DNA of 64,000 bases from Cannabis sativa (lineage: Eukaryota; Streptophyta; Magnoliopsida; Rosales; Cannabaceae). The DNA is taken from positions 13,082,001 through 13,146,000 of the forward strand of contig NC_083603.1 in the NCBI RefSeq assembly GCF_029168945.1, in the 5' to 3' direction. The position numbers and the translations under genes were made by a program. The notes beneath the pieces are model-generated. The model made no database searches and was not told the DNA's origin. It saw nothing but the letters and a program-made list of their open reading frames with translations. Positions 10,663 through 21,383 of the stretch are shown piece after piece (within the stretch, counting starts at the first letter, position 1; each line of letters starts with the position of its first letter).

Positions 10663-12966
10663 AGATTGAATAGCTTGCCAAACATTGTCTAGAAAGATGG
10701 ATTGAATTTGAGGGACATCCCATTCTCCATTGGCTATTATAAGGCTGGACACATTCCTGTTAAGGGTGTTTGGTATACTGAGGTAGGTAAGTTTTTTGTA
10801 ATCCTGAATCCAGGCATCCTTAAAGATAGAAATAGAGGTACCATTACCCACTGTTTTGTGCAATCCCAATAAGAAGAGTGCTTTGCCCCAAGAAATGTTG
10901 TTCCAGATAAGAGAAGGGCAGTGCCCTTTACCAGAATCAAGGAATGTGGAATGAGGATAATGCCAAGCCTTGAGAAGGGTAGCTACAACTGAGGAAGGAG
11001 GCTGAAGAAGACGCTAGGCTTGCTTGGCTAACATTGCCTGATTGAAAGCTTTCATTGGTCGAAAACCCAAGCCTCCATGAAATTTAGATTTGTAAAGGTG
11101 GGACCAACTCTTCCAATAAACTTTCTTGTTGTGCTCAGTTCTACCCCACCAAAATTGAGCCATCATGGACTTCATTTTTTGTGGAAATAGTGAGGTAACT
11201 GGAAACATGCCATGGCATAGGACGGTATAGCTTGAACTACCAATTTAAGGAGGATTTTCTTGCCTCCTTTGTAGAAAAAAGTGGAATTCCACTTGTTTAA
11301 ATGGGACCACACACGATCTTGAAGGTAGGTGAAAGCTTACTTTTTTGAGCAACCAAAGGATTGAGGGAGACCCAAGTATTTCTCAATAGAATCACGAATA
11401 GGCACATTGAGCAATGAAGTAATTTGATTTTTGATCTCGTCAATGGTATTGGGAGAGAAATAGAGCGAGGATTTATCATAGTTGACAAGTTGGCCTAAAA
11501 CTAGGTTGTAATCATGAAAGAGTTTCTTGATATGGTTAGGGGTAACAGGGGATGCAGCGCTAAAAAGAATGCTATCATTAGCGAAGAACAAATGGGATAT
11601 GATTGGTGTCGTCCGAGCAATTTTTAAGCCAATAGCATGCTTCCTTTGGAGGCATTGATGAACTTTCTGAGAGATGAGCGATGAGAGACCCTCAGAACAT
11701 AAGAGAAAGAGATACGGGAGAGCAGATCGCCTTGACGAATGCCATGGGACGAGATGACAGATCTAAGAAGTTGTTGGTTGATGGAAAAAGCAAAGGAGGC
11801 AGTCGAGAGGCAGGTCAAAATAAGATTTATGAGCTTTGATGGGAAATTAAATTTTTCCATGACCTTCTTGAGGAAGTTCCATTCCATGCGATCAAAAGCT
11901 TTGGCCATGTCAAGTTTAAGAGCCATCCAAACCATTTTACCATGCTTGCGATGAGTCAGAGAGTGTGTGACTTCTTGCCCTATAATGATGTTGTTAAAAA
12001 TTAAGCGATTAGGTAAGAAAGCACTTTGGGCTGGTGAAATAATATGACAGAGAATTGGTTTGAGGCGATTGACCAAGGTGCGGGACATGATTTTATACAA
12101 AGTAGAGCAGAGGCTAACTGGATGATAATCAGTGACGGAATGGTGGTGAATCTTCTTTGGGATAAGGACAATGATGGTATTGTTAATAGGTGTTAAATCT
12201 ATGTTTTCGTTCAAGAAAGTAAGAGCTGCTTGGATGACATCATTCCCTAGTAGATTCTAGTTCTTTTGGAAAAAAGTGCCATTGAAGCCATCTGCTCTAG
12301 AGGATTTATCGCCTACCAGTTGGAATGCCGCTTGCTGAATCTCATCAAATGTGAATGGAGCTTCCAAACACAGGGATTCTGGAGCAGTAAGCTTTTTAGA
12401 TATTCTACAAAGAACATGATCCATTTGTTCACATGTAGGATTTTGACTGGTGAAGAGTTGAGTGAAGTATTGTTCAATGGTGGTTAAAATGCTTTGAGTA
12501 TCGGTGACAGTCGAGCCATCAGATAGCGTAAGTGAGCATATTTTGTTCTTGGCACATCTTGAAGAGGCAAATTGATGAAAGTATCAAGTGTTCTTATCAC
12601 CGAGCCAGGTAATTTGAGAGCGTTGTTGCAGTACTCTTCTTCCTTATAGAGGAGCCGATCAAGGTCTCCTTGAAGTTGCCAACAAAGAAGAAGATGGGAA
12701 TCAGTGGGTTGAGGATGATTTTGAGCAGCCTGTAGCTGAGATTGAACTTTTTTAATTTAGTGTGGAAGAGGAGGCCCAATCGATTTCTGCCACTCAAAGA
12801 GGATGAGAGCACAATGTTAAAATTTGTTTTCAAGATTAGAGATATGATTGTGATCATAGGATTCTGGAGTGGGGACCCAAGGCTTACGAAGGCAAGCCTC
12901 AAAGCCATTCTCAGCTAACCAAATATTATCAAAGTGGAAATGTTGGTTATGAGACCACATACTATC
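10663..12966 (-). pseudogene. LINE remnant, reverse transcriptase part
   Basis: Minus-strand frames give a plant L1-type reverse transcriptase. 12214-11624 carries ALKLDMAKAFDRMEW and HGIRQGDLLS. 11591-11337 carries the catalytic box as FANDSILF, so the expected second Asp is Asn. 11208-11014 carries FWWGRTEHNKKVYW and GGLGFRPM. 10940-10658 carries the following WGKALFLLGLHKTVGNG region. Upstream, 12950-12600 holds the linker before RT (FHFDNIWLAENGFEACL). Frameshifts separate the pieces. It continues at 1746-660 across the Ty3 insertion. The left (5') part is cut off at 12967 by an LTR, so the endonuclease domain is missing here. Confidence 0.88.
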
Positions 12967-14294
12967 TGTTGGAGGTTATTTTACCAAGATCTAGATTTAC
13001 TAACATGTATGTTGATTATAATCTATAATCTAACACCCTAAATATGAATTTCTTAATACGATGAAATAAACACATATAAATTTTAGAAAACTTTACATTG
13101 ATGGCAGCAGAATAATAATGACTCATTTCGTTCAATCTCTAACCCTTGATTCCTTTCTATAGTAGAGCATTATCAAGATTTGAACCTGGATTTTCTCTCC
13201 TTCAGTTTGGTTAACCACAGTCTTCCACACTATGATTGAGTACTTGACTTGATATTAGTGGGCATGGTACTCTATCACTAAAGGCTCGAAACTGGTGAAG
13301 AACAAGGAGAGGAATTCAAAATACTAAGGAAGGAGGCTCTCTTTTACTAGTTGCCTGACAAAAAATGAAAACTAGCTTATTTTAGGTGGATCAGAATGAA
13401 AGTACCTTATTCCTTTTATAGTATTTATTCTAGGCTTTAGGATTTAATTATATAGATTAAAAAAAGATAAAATAAATGGCTAAAATCCACTTTAGTGGCC
13501 GGCCACACATGTGGGCCTCACTAGTTACAATTTTGCCACTTTATTTCATAATTCATCTGTTCTTTCAATAATATCATATTTTCCAATTTCAATCCTATAA
13601 ATGTCAAAATTATTTTAATAATTATAATTAATTATCAAATAAAATTAGCATTTAACTTATTTATTAATTAGACCTTACAAAGTCTCTCAATTAATAAATA
13701 AATCTCAAAACTTCTTTTCTTCACAATTAAGCCCTTGCATAGTGAAAATCATAAACAAGATATAGTCTAATTAGAATTATAAATGATTAATTAAAACTAA
13801 TTAACTGAGTCTACAAATAGTATTATCTCAACTAGTGTGAGGACCATGGCTCTATGTAATCAAATTTACAATAAGTAGATCCAAAATTTACCAAGTAAAT
13901 TTCCTAACTTATTAATTCCTCCTTGCGTCACCATAGATTTGGAATTGAACTCTGAATTACATAGAACGCACTATTACCAAAAATAGATGCATTTGAATTG
14001 CTCACTGTTTCAATCCAAATAGTCAAAGATCCTCTATAGATGATCTACATCGAATAGGGAAAAATTTATCGTTCTATCCTTCAATGTATTTTAACCTTAA
14101 ACCACTTAGCTACCTATAAATGATATTTCAGTAAACTAATATAATTACTGAATAAGGCATCAATCATTTATCTCTATTAAGCCAAGCTCGAAGGAAATTA
14201 TCGTTTTACTTTTAGATACTTATAAAAGCTATAGATTCCATATCTATGATTAGCGTTCTCACTCAATTATACTATCATGTTCCCAAGATATAAG
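12967..14294 (-). repeat. Angela-like LTR fragment (TGTTGG family)
   Basis: This starts TGTTGGAGG and is the reverse complement of the 3' half of the LTR family seen complete at 37054-41201; for example the CATTGATG...GCAG stretch and the 'aagatctagatttactaacat' end match it. It is cut at 14294, where another LTR begins, so the 5' part of this LTR is missing. Inserted next to the LINE end at 12966. The name Angela rests on resemblance of the complete copies to the TGTTGG...ATGCCCTA starts of Angela/BARE LTRs. Confidence 0.65.
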
Positions 14295-15906
14295 TGTTAT
14301 ACCCGAAATTCAGCTTGCACTTCAGAAGAGGACACGTGTCAACCTTGGAGAATACGAATCAACAAATATAATGGCAATTATATTAAAGGATATTAAAATA
14401 GAATAACTCATTAAATACGGAGTTGATAGAGTATATCGATAACTCGCTGACTGTAAAGTCTTAAGCGAGATAAGGATGTACAAACTATAGATTCATGCAT
14501 CGACGAGAAACCATTTCGCGTCAGAAGACACAATCACAAGAATGACATCAGTAATACAAAGTAGGGTTGTACATTGGTCGGTTTAGTCGGTTTATACTAC
14601 ATATTTTCTAACCCAACGTAAAGATCGGTTTGTAAAATTCTACATACAACCTACCCAATTAAAAAAAAAATCTTAACCCGACCGACGGTTTGGGTGGTTT
14701 GGTCGGGTTAACCCGCCCAAACCGAGATAAGAGGTTTTTTTTTTTTTTTTAGTTTCAACTAAAATAAAAATTAACCACATAAATACACAATATATGTGAG
14801 AAAGAATTTTAGGATTTGGGACTTTTTTTTAATATATATTATATATTATATAATATATATAAAATAAAAAAAAGAAGTAAAAATCGGGTTAAATCAGGTT
14901 GGGCGGTTTAATTGGGCGGTTTGGGTTAATTTTCAACCCGCCCAATTAACTGATTGGGCGATTTAGAATTTTGTCGAGTTATGTCGGTTTGTATTTTTTG
15001 TCGGTTTGGTTTGGGCGGTTATACGGGTTGGGCGGTTTACGAAAATTTTTGTACACCCCTAATACAAAGTGAGGCACCAACCTCGCTACGTATAAAAAGC
15101 GATGACGAGACATGTTGACTATTAGAACACTTAGTATATAATATACATTGTACTAACTAAGCATCACGGCTGGAAGAACCTAAGTGACGGATAGCAAGGC
15201 ATCCATCTCGCTATAGGAAGGCGTACTCATGGTACCTTCACTAATTAGCTCCAGACATCTTTCAATGAGATCCAATGCATCGCCAAGTCAGCTCTCTCAG
15301 ATAGAAGCTGACATTCAAATGATGTTGACTACTGAAGTTCACCTTATTACCAAGAACTGTGATTATCAGATGGAGCATTATGTCTTCAATCGCAAAAACG
15401 ACGAGATTTATATTATTAATCTCGTCAAGATATGGGAAAAGTTCCAGCTCGCTGCCAGAATTATTGTTGCTATTCAAGTTCCCAGCGAGATATACTTTAC
15501 AGCGTATCTAATTCCATGTCAGTATTGATCCAATAAAAGTAGATAAATCACAACTGTATGATTTTCAATTTATAACCGTATTTATTTACGTGGTGCGTAA
15601 TTAAAGCCCACAATTTCAGGGAAATATTATTGTGGGATCTGTATCTGATTGTAATTAATTGCCACCCTGCGTTACTATAAATAGAGGCAGAATGTACTGA
15701 AAAAGGGACGAAAAATCCTTGAGAGGAAAGAACCCTAATTTGTATCAGAATAATCTGAATAAGATTGACTCGTGGACTATGCAATTTTAACTGTAAAATC
15801 ACGTAAAAAGCTTTGTGTTTTATTTTCTTCTTTCATTTTCTATAATTTGTGTGCAAATTAATCACAAAATAGGTTTTATTATCGTTAACGAAAATCTGCG
15901 TTAACA
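14295..15906 (+). repeat. LTR of a Tat-like Ty3 element (TGTTATACCC family), with inserted MITE
   Basis: It begins TGTTATACCCGAAATTCAG and ends GCGTTAACA. The ends are matched by the minus-strand LTR at 49179-49847. Removing the inserted MITE and one target copy leaves about 1.1 kb. A TATA-like TATAAATAGAGGC at about 15675 followed by a transcribed-leader-like stretch fits a promoter LTR. No 3' partner is found downstream in this window, so the element has lost its right end. Confidence 0.75.
14562..15061. mobile_element. hAT-type MITE, 500 bp, inside the Tat-like LTR
   Basis: The ends are TAGGGTTGTACA and TGTACACCCCTA, a 12-bp inverted repeat with one mismatch, flanked by a perfect 8-bp duplication ATACAAAG (14554-14561 and 15062-15069). 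The body is rich in GGTTTGGGCGG-type words and has an AT palindrome in the middle (about 14833-14860). No coding capacity. A truncated sister lies at 47595-48178. The 8-bp duplication places it with hAT elements. Confidence 0.9.
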
Positions 15907-17283
15907 GTTTGGTGCTTTCATTGAGAACCTACATGAAAAAAGCTCAGAAAAAACCCTCCTAACCAAAAGACAAATCTTTCTCCATGGCTGATAACGGAGA
16001 AAATGTTGATACTCATCCTGAAGAGACTACTCACCGTCCTGGAAAAGAGCCAATGGGCTCACGGAGGCCTCCCAATTCACGATCTACACGGTCCACGCGT
16101 TCAAGAAGGACCCAACATGAGGGTGGCCAAAATACATGGTCCACAAGTTCAAGAAGGACCCAGAGTGAAGGTGGCCAGAACCCACAAATAGGGAATGAAG
16201 AACCCAACATAAGTGTTGGTGGTGCTCAACCCATGGAGGATAGTGCCTATGATCCCACGAGATACGTACCGATTATTGAGTTGGAGAATTGTCATCTCAA
16301 GCTCCGCCTGGAGGAGGCAAACTGACGAAATGCTGAGTTAGAACGGGAGGTAGCCACGGCACAGGAAAACAACGCACAAAACCGACCTGATCCTAGAGTG
16401 AGGAGACCACGAGGCAGACCTCGCGGTTCGCGAACCAGGAGGTAGGAGACGGCTTAGGAGAATCCTCAGAACGCTCAGGAAGAACAACCTGGGAAATTGA
16501 GGGTCCCCTTGAGAATGAACAACTAAATGACCAACTGGAGCCTTCTCATAGAAATTAGAACAGAAGGCGGCCCAGGACTAGGGAACAGGAAATCCCCCGT
16601 GAGAACGAGGGAAATCCTGGGACTCAACCTGGGAGAGGTGGGTTGCCACCGAGACATCGCCAACGTCCTTCTCGAACCAACAGGGAAGGGGCACGTACAA
16701 ACCCCAACAGGGGGCATACAAGAACTCATACCCAAGGGAGAAGGTCGGGACGTGACGAGACAAGTGTCAGCTCGGGACATACAAGAACCCATAGTCGATC
16801 AACGCGAGGGGGGACGGAACTCGTCGCAATACTGATCGAGAGAGTACAGACATAAGTAGAACTGAAAGTTATTCAAGGACGAGGTCCATGAGTAGGACAA
16901 GGTCCATGAATAGGACGAGGTCCGCTAGTAAATATGACCAGCGACAACCGGATCTTCGAAATCACTTGAACTAGAAAAAACCTGACCTTCGCCAACAACT
17001 AAGTCAAAAGCAAGAGGATCCTATCCAATTGCAATTTGATGAGTTGGAGGACAAATTCAGGAGGTATCAAGTTAGGAAATATGGAAAACAGTCCGGATAT
17101 GACTCGGACGAGGAATTCGAACCTTTTCATCCACACATTATGAATACTGAATTTCTCCAGGGATTCAATAACCCTCACGTCTCGTCATATGATGGGACAA
17201 TAGATCCGGTCTCACATTTAAATAATTTTAATACTATCATGCGAGCCAGTAATATTATGAATAATTTACGATGTATTTTATTC
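15907..17283 (+). pseudogene. Tat-like Ty3 gag, internally deleted
   Basis: After the LTR comes TTTGGTGCTTTCATTGAGA (15908-15926), the leader/primer-site position of this family. Gag starts MADNGENVDTHPEETTH at 15984 and closely matches the minus-strand start at 49106. The N-terminal part is rich in Arg/Ser/Gln and broken by stops after 16322. At 17029-17280 the capsid-type motif appears (HPHIMNTEFLQGFNNPHVSSYDG, with DPVSHLNNFNTIMRASN). The homology ends near 17283, where low-complexity repeats start. Protease, RT, RNase H and integrase are absent, so nearly all of pol has been deleted. Confidence 0.75.
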
Positions 17284-17866
17284 TACCTACTTATTACATT
17301 CATAAATGTATTACGTCTATCTATCTCCTCTTATTATTTACATGCATATTATGTCTGTCTATCTCCTTACCTAATGTGCATCTCCTCACATCATTTAATG
17401 TGTGTATGTCTACCTCCTCTCATTTTTATTTAAATGTCTATCTCCTAATCACTATTTATAGGCATATAAAATGTACCTATATTTTTTTTTCACTATTTAT
17501 CTACATGTCTATCTCCCTACACCACATATATATATATATGTATATCTCCTTATAATATATATGCATATACATGTCTATCTTCCTACACCATATATATATA
17601 TGTCTATCTCCCTATTATACATATCTATCTTCCTACACCACATATATATCTATCTCCCTACAATATATATGTATATATATGTCTATCTCCCTACACAACA
17701 TATATATATATATATTTATGTCTATCTCCTTACACCATATACATGTTTATCTCCTTACAACATATGCATATATATATATATTTCTTTACACAATAAAACG
17801 TCTATTTTCTTACACCTCATATATATGTACGTCTATCTACTCCTCTCATCTCGTATTTTGAGATAG
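17284..17866 (+). repeat. Minisatellite of TGTCTATCTCCCTACAC plus (AT)n units
   Basis: About 580 bp consists of irregular copies of a 25-45 bp unit: a CTATCTCCCTACACCA-like core alternating with (AT)n runs of variable length. Early copies are more diverged and later ones (17500-17800) more regular. The absence of stops in several frames is a by-product of the repeat; translations are Tyr/Ile/Leu/Ser strings and are not proteins. Confidence 0.85.
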
Positions 17867-19028
17867 ACAACAAAATATTTTTATTTGGCCCAACGTATGA
17901 CTTTTATAAGCAATTTATATCCAAGCATCTGTCTAACTAATTTGACCAACAAGACGACTTGGTCTAGATAAGAGACCTTTTGAAGAACTAATTATTCACA
18001 TTAATATTACTCGGCCAAGATAGCCACATACACGCATGCAGCAAGGACTACTCAACCGCCATGCTCGAACCATTCGGGCAATTTTCTTGTCTCAAATAGC
18101 AAGACACGCGTACACCGCTTAACTTAGGTAGGTAAACCACTTGGCCAACACCCATGCTATTCAATAGTAACACCTGGTTTGATATTATTAACTCTCAAAC
18201 TAGAATGAATTCTCGTTGGAGAGTGAGGGACAAAGTGTAAAGGTAAAAAGTTACTTAATATTTACAACATGCTTAAGAAGCCCGATATGCAAGTCAGACG
18301 GGCTTATCAGTTATGAATCTGATATTATTAGGCCAAATAAGGTAGCCAGACAAACTCATTGGGCCTTGAAATAGACAAACAAGTGAGCTTTATGGACCAT
18401 GAGCCAGTTCACCCTGGAACCGGGTCTGAGCCTACCCAGTCAGCCAAATAGGAGGAATTAAGTAAATATTGAACCAGTCAGGAAGACGGTTACTATTCCC
18501 TTAAAATTAGGGAAGCAACCAACCTGAACGAGTCTAATGGATGATGTGGACGGAGGGCAACGGTACTGAGGACACATGATAAAAGAAACCATACGATAGA
18601 CGCAGGGCATCGAACATTCGATACTCACACTACTCACTGACTGAAGCATATAGTGGTCCTTTCTAAACTTTTCTATTAAGCTTCACTACCATATTTGTTC
18701 CTTCAGTCTTCCCGTCCGCTTGTCCACTCATCCGTCCGACTACTATTTACATTTCATTTATTTTCCGTTATTGTTATTTTTTACTACAATCATACTGACT
18801 TGAGCATTGGAATCCCTCTGGCTAACACCCCATCAGTGCTCCCAATTGAACTTTTGTCTATTTCTTTGTTCTTGATTGGTTGCTGATGCCTAATTTCTGT
18901 AATTGTAGATTTCACTCTCTACAATAAACATGTGTGTGGATATTTATATTCAATTTTTATAATATATTTATTAAAATTTAATATATAATAAAAATGTATA
19001 CATAAAAAATAGTGTGGATATATAGTTA
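17867..19028. other. No gene seen; unclassified repeat-like sequence
   Basis: Up to about 18900 the base composition is more balanced than the flanks, with words such as 'ttggccaacac' and 'agtcagacgggcttatcag'. It could be the 3' non-coding part of the Tat-like element, but no polypurine tract or 3' LTR is visible. From 18900 it becomes AT-rich. No open frame has recognisable homology. Confidence 0.4.
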
Positions 19029-19257
19029 GGGACACGATTTTGTCCCGTGATGTACTTTCACGGAATGTATTCGGGAGTACATTAGATGTGTCTCATGGTA
19101 CATTAGATGAGTGTCAGGGTACGTTATTATTTTTTAACCCTAATTACCCCTAGATCAATCTCAGCTCTCAGATCAAATAACTCCCTCATCTAACGGCTGC
19201 CGTACATCACGAAATACATTCCGTGAAAGTACAATCACGAGACAAAATCATGTCCCT
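19029..19257. mobile_element. Inverted-repeat MITE, about 229 bp
   Basis: The two ends are long near-perfect inverted repeats. The left begins GGGACACGATTTTGTCCCGT and the right, reverse complemented, reads GGGACATGATTTTGTCTCGT; both continue through a TACTTTCACGGAATGTATT stretch. The flanks ATATAGTTA and ATATATTTA are similar but not identical, so the duplication length is uncertain (9 bp would suggest Mutator-like). Non-coding. Confidence 0.7.
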
Positions 19258-19546
19258 ATATATTTATTATTTAGAATTACTAATTATTTATAATTATCAA
19301 TTGATTAACAAAGTAATAAAAATTCAAATTTGATCTATTTGAGAAAGAAAATAATAAGAAGAAGAATGTAATTTTTGAGTGGGATAAAAAATATATTCTT
19401 AATTTATTGAATAAGTAGAGTTAATAATTTTACATATATCTAATTTATATAAAATTAATACAAAAATAGAATAAATGAGCAATAAAAATTAATCATTAAC
19501 TACTACATTTAATCTTAATAAAAGAAATAAAGAAAACAAATCTATT

Positions 19547-19577
19547 ACTAGTTATGGGCGGACACGTGCAACGCACC
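19547..19577 (-). other. Possible Helitron 3' terminus
   Basis: On the minus strand a short hairpin (GTGC-GTT-GCAC, 19566-19576) is followed about 14 bases later by CTAGT. This hairpin-then-CTAG arrangement is typical of Helitron 3' ends. The 5' end (TC) was not found, and the copia element at 19611 interrupts the putative body. Confidence 0.3.
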
Positions 19578-19610
19578 TTGCTCTCACACAATTAGTAAGA
19601 AACAGATAAA

Positions 19611-19843
19611 TGTTATAAAAATTATTAATTATGTGGATGTCCAAATCTTTTATTTATTACCATTAATGTAATTAACATTCCCTTTTTCTTAGTTTCCCTT
19701 TTTCTTAATTTCTTAATATTTGACTCTTGTATGTGTATAAATAGGAGATCGCCTATTGGAATAAAACACTCAGAAAATTCTCATCTCTTCTCTATTTTCT
19801 TTCTCTAAATTATAATATTACATAATACTAATATTTCATAATA
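19611..19843 (+). repeat. 5' LTR of the copia element
   Basis: A 233-bp copy with GTATAAATAGGAG (TATA box, about 19735) and the leader-like GAATAAAACACTCAGAAAATTC. It is followed by CGTTATCAGCACGAGCC at the primer-site position; this is not the standard tRNA-iMet complement. Confidence 0.9.
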
Positions 19844-20239
19844 CGTTATCAGCACGAGCCTCTAACCAATGTATGATAATGTTTTTTTTTATATGTGATC
19901 TCGAATTGCTTCAAAGTCATGATACACTAAATATATATGTATGTATATATATATACTCATCTGACTGAAACACATTCGAGTTAGCCATTTTTTTATTCTT
20001 TTATTTATTTTGTAATGAATCAATATTTATACAATATATGTCTATGCTTATATATATATATATATCTATATAGATGCCTATATATTATATATGTGTGTTG
20101 ATTTGTTTATCATATTATATTGTTTAATTTTATTATCTTATTCTATATTTTAGTATTGTACTATATTTTGTCGTATTTTTTATACAAAATTTATGTATAT
20201 GTCTAATAATTTACACTTTATATTGATATAGTTTTCTTC

Positions 20240-21178
20240 ATGGCAAACCTTGCAAAACTTGACTTTGTGGCACTTGATATTTCTGGAAAAAACTATTTAT
20301 CATGGATTCTTGATGCTGAAATCCATTTAGATGCTATGGGTCTTGGAGACACCATCAAAGATCAAAATACTGAAACAAAACAAAATAAGGCCAAGGCTAT
20401 GATTTTCCTTCGCTATCATCTCCATGAGGGGTTAAAATCTGAATATTTAACCGTAAAAGATCCTCTTGTGCTTTGGGAAAATTTGAAAGAAAGATATGAC
20501 CATCAAAAAACTGTCATATTGCCAAAGGCTAAGAATGATTGGTCCCACCTGAGGTTGCAAGATTTTAAATCATGAAGTGATTATAACTCTGCAATGTTTA
20601 ATATCACTTCTAAATTAAGGTTGTGTGGAGAAAAAGTTGCTGACTATGAAATGTTAGAAAAAACATATACTACTTTTCATGCCTCTAATGTGCTCCTGTA
20701 GCAGCAATATAGAGAGCGAAATTTTAAAAAATATTCAGAATTGATTTCATGTCTTCTAGTAGCTGAGCAGAATAATGAACTTTTGATGAAAAATCATGAA
20801 TCTTGCCCAACTGGGTCTGCTCCATTCCCTGAAGTGAATGCTACAATTGTTGACAATCATAATCATAGTCGTGGTCGTGATCATAATCAAAGTAATAGAC
20901 GTGGTCGTGACCATAATCAAAGTCGCGGTCGCGGTCGCGATCGCGATCGCGATCGCAGTCGAAGCAATGTTTGGCATCGTAATGGCCAAAATAAAAATTT
21001 GTATACTCCAATGAAAAGCACAACTACTGAGAACAAGGGAAAAATGTCCTCAAAATAAAAATCGTAGAAAATTTATGTTCCAGATGTGGAATAAAAGGAC
21101 ACTGGGCACGTGCCTGTTGTACGGCAAAACACCTTGTTGATCTCTATCAAGCATCTGTGAAAGGAAATGAGAAAATAT
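20240..21178 (+). pseudogene. Copia gag with Arg/Gly-rich tail and zinc knuckle
   Basis: Starts MANLAKLDFVALDISGKNYL at 20240, a typical copia gag N-terminus of the Ale/Retrofit kind, followed by LKERYDHQKTVILPKAK. Stop codons occur at 20573 and about 20700. The C-terminal part (20860-20970) encodes repeated RGRDHNQS and RDRDRDRS units from the DNA word CGCGAT/CGCGGT. A CCHC knuckle (CSRCGIKGHWARAC) follows at about 21075. Nucleic-acid binding by the basic tail is known for the family and inferred here. Confidence 0.85.
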
Positions 21179-21383
21179 AAGCAAATTTTGCCTATCAAGA
21201 TGATAGTTTTCTCAAAACGCCTTTAGATATTACGCACTTAGATGTTGCAGATTTTTTTAATGAAGATCTCATTAATAGCAACATGAATATCGATAATGGA
21301 GATGGGAATGTCCACAATTAGTCACTTTTCTTTGTTATGTTTTTTTTTATTATCATTTATTTACTTTAAGGTGTTTATTTTAT

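Noticed and set aside
16523..16855. Several overlapping 60-100 codon ORFs on both strands
   Set aside because: They fall within the Arg/Ser/Gln-rich, frameshifted gag of the Tat-like element and are shadows of it.
17271..17866. Open frames of up to about 130 codons across the ATATAT/CTATCTCC region
   Set aside because: They exist in several frames because the repeat lacks stops; the translations are repeat-derived Tyr/Ile/Ser strings.
17284..17866. CRISPR-like array
   Set aside because: The units are variable-length microsatellite-like copies with no unique spacers, in a plant nuclear context.
20756..21023. Minus-strand ORFs with Ala/Thr/Ile or Asp/Arg/Tyr/His repeats
   Set aside because: Antisense shadow of the copia gag repeat region.
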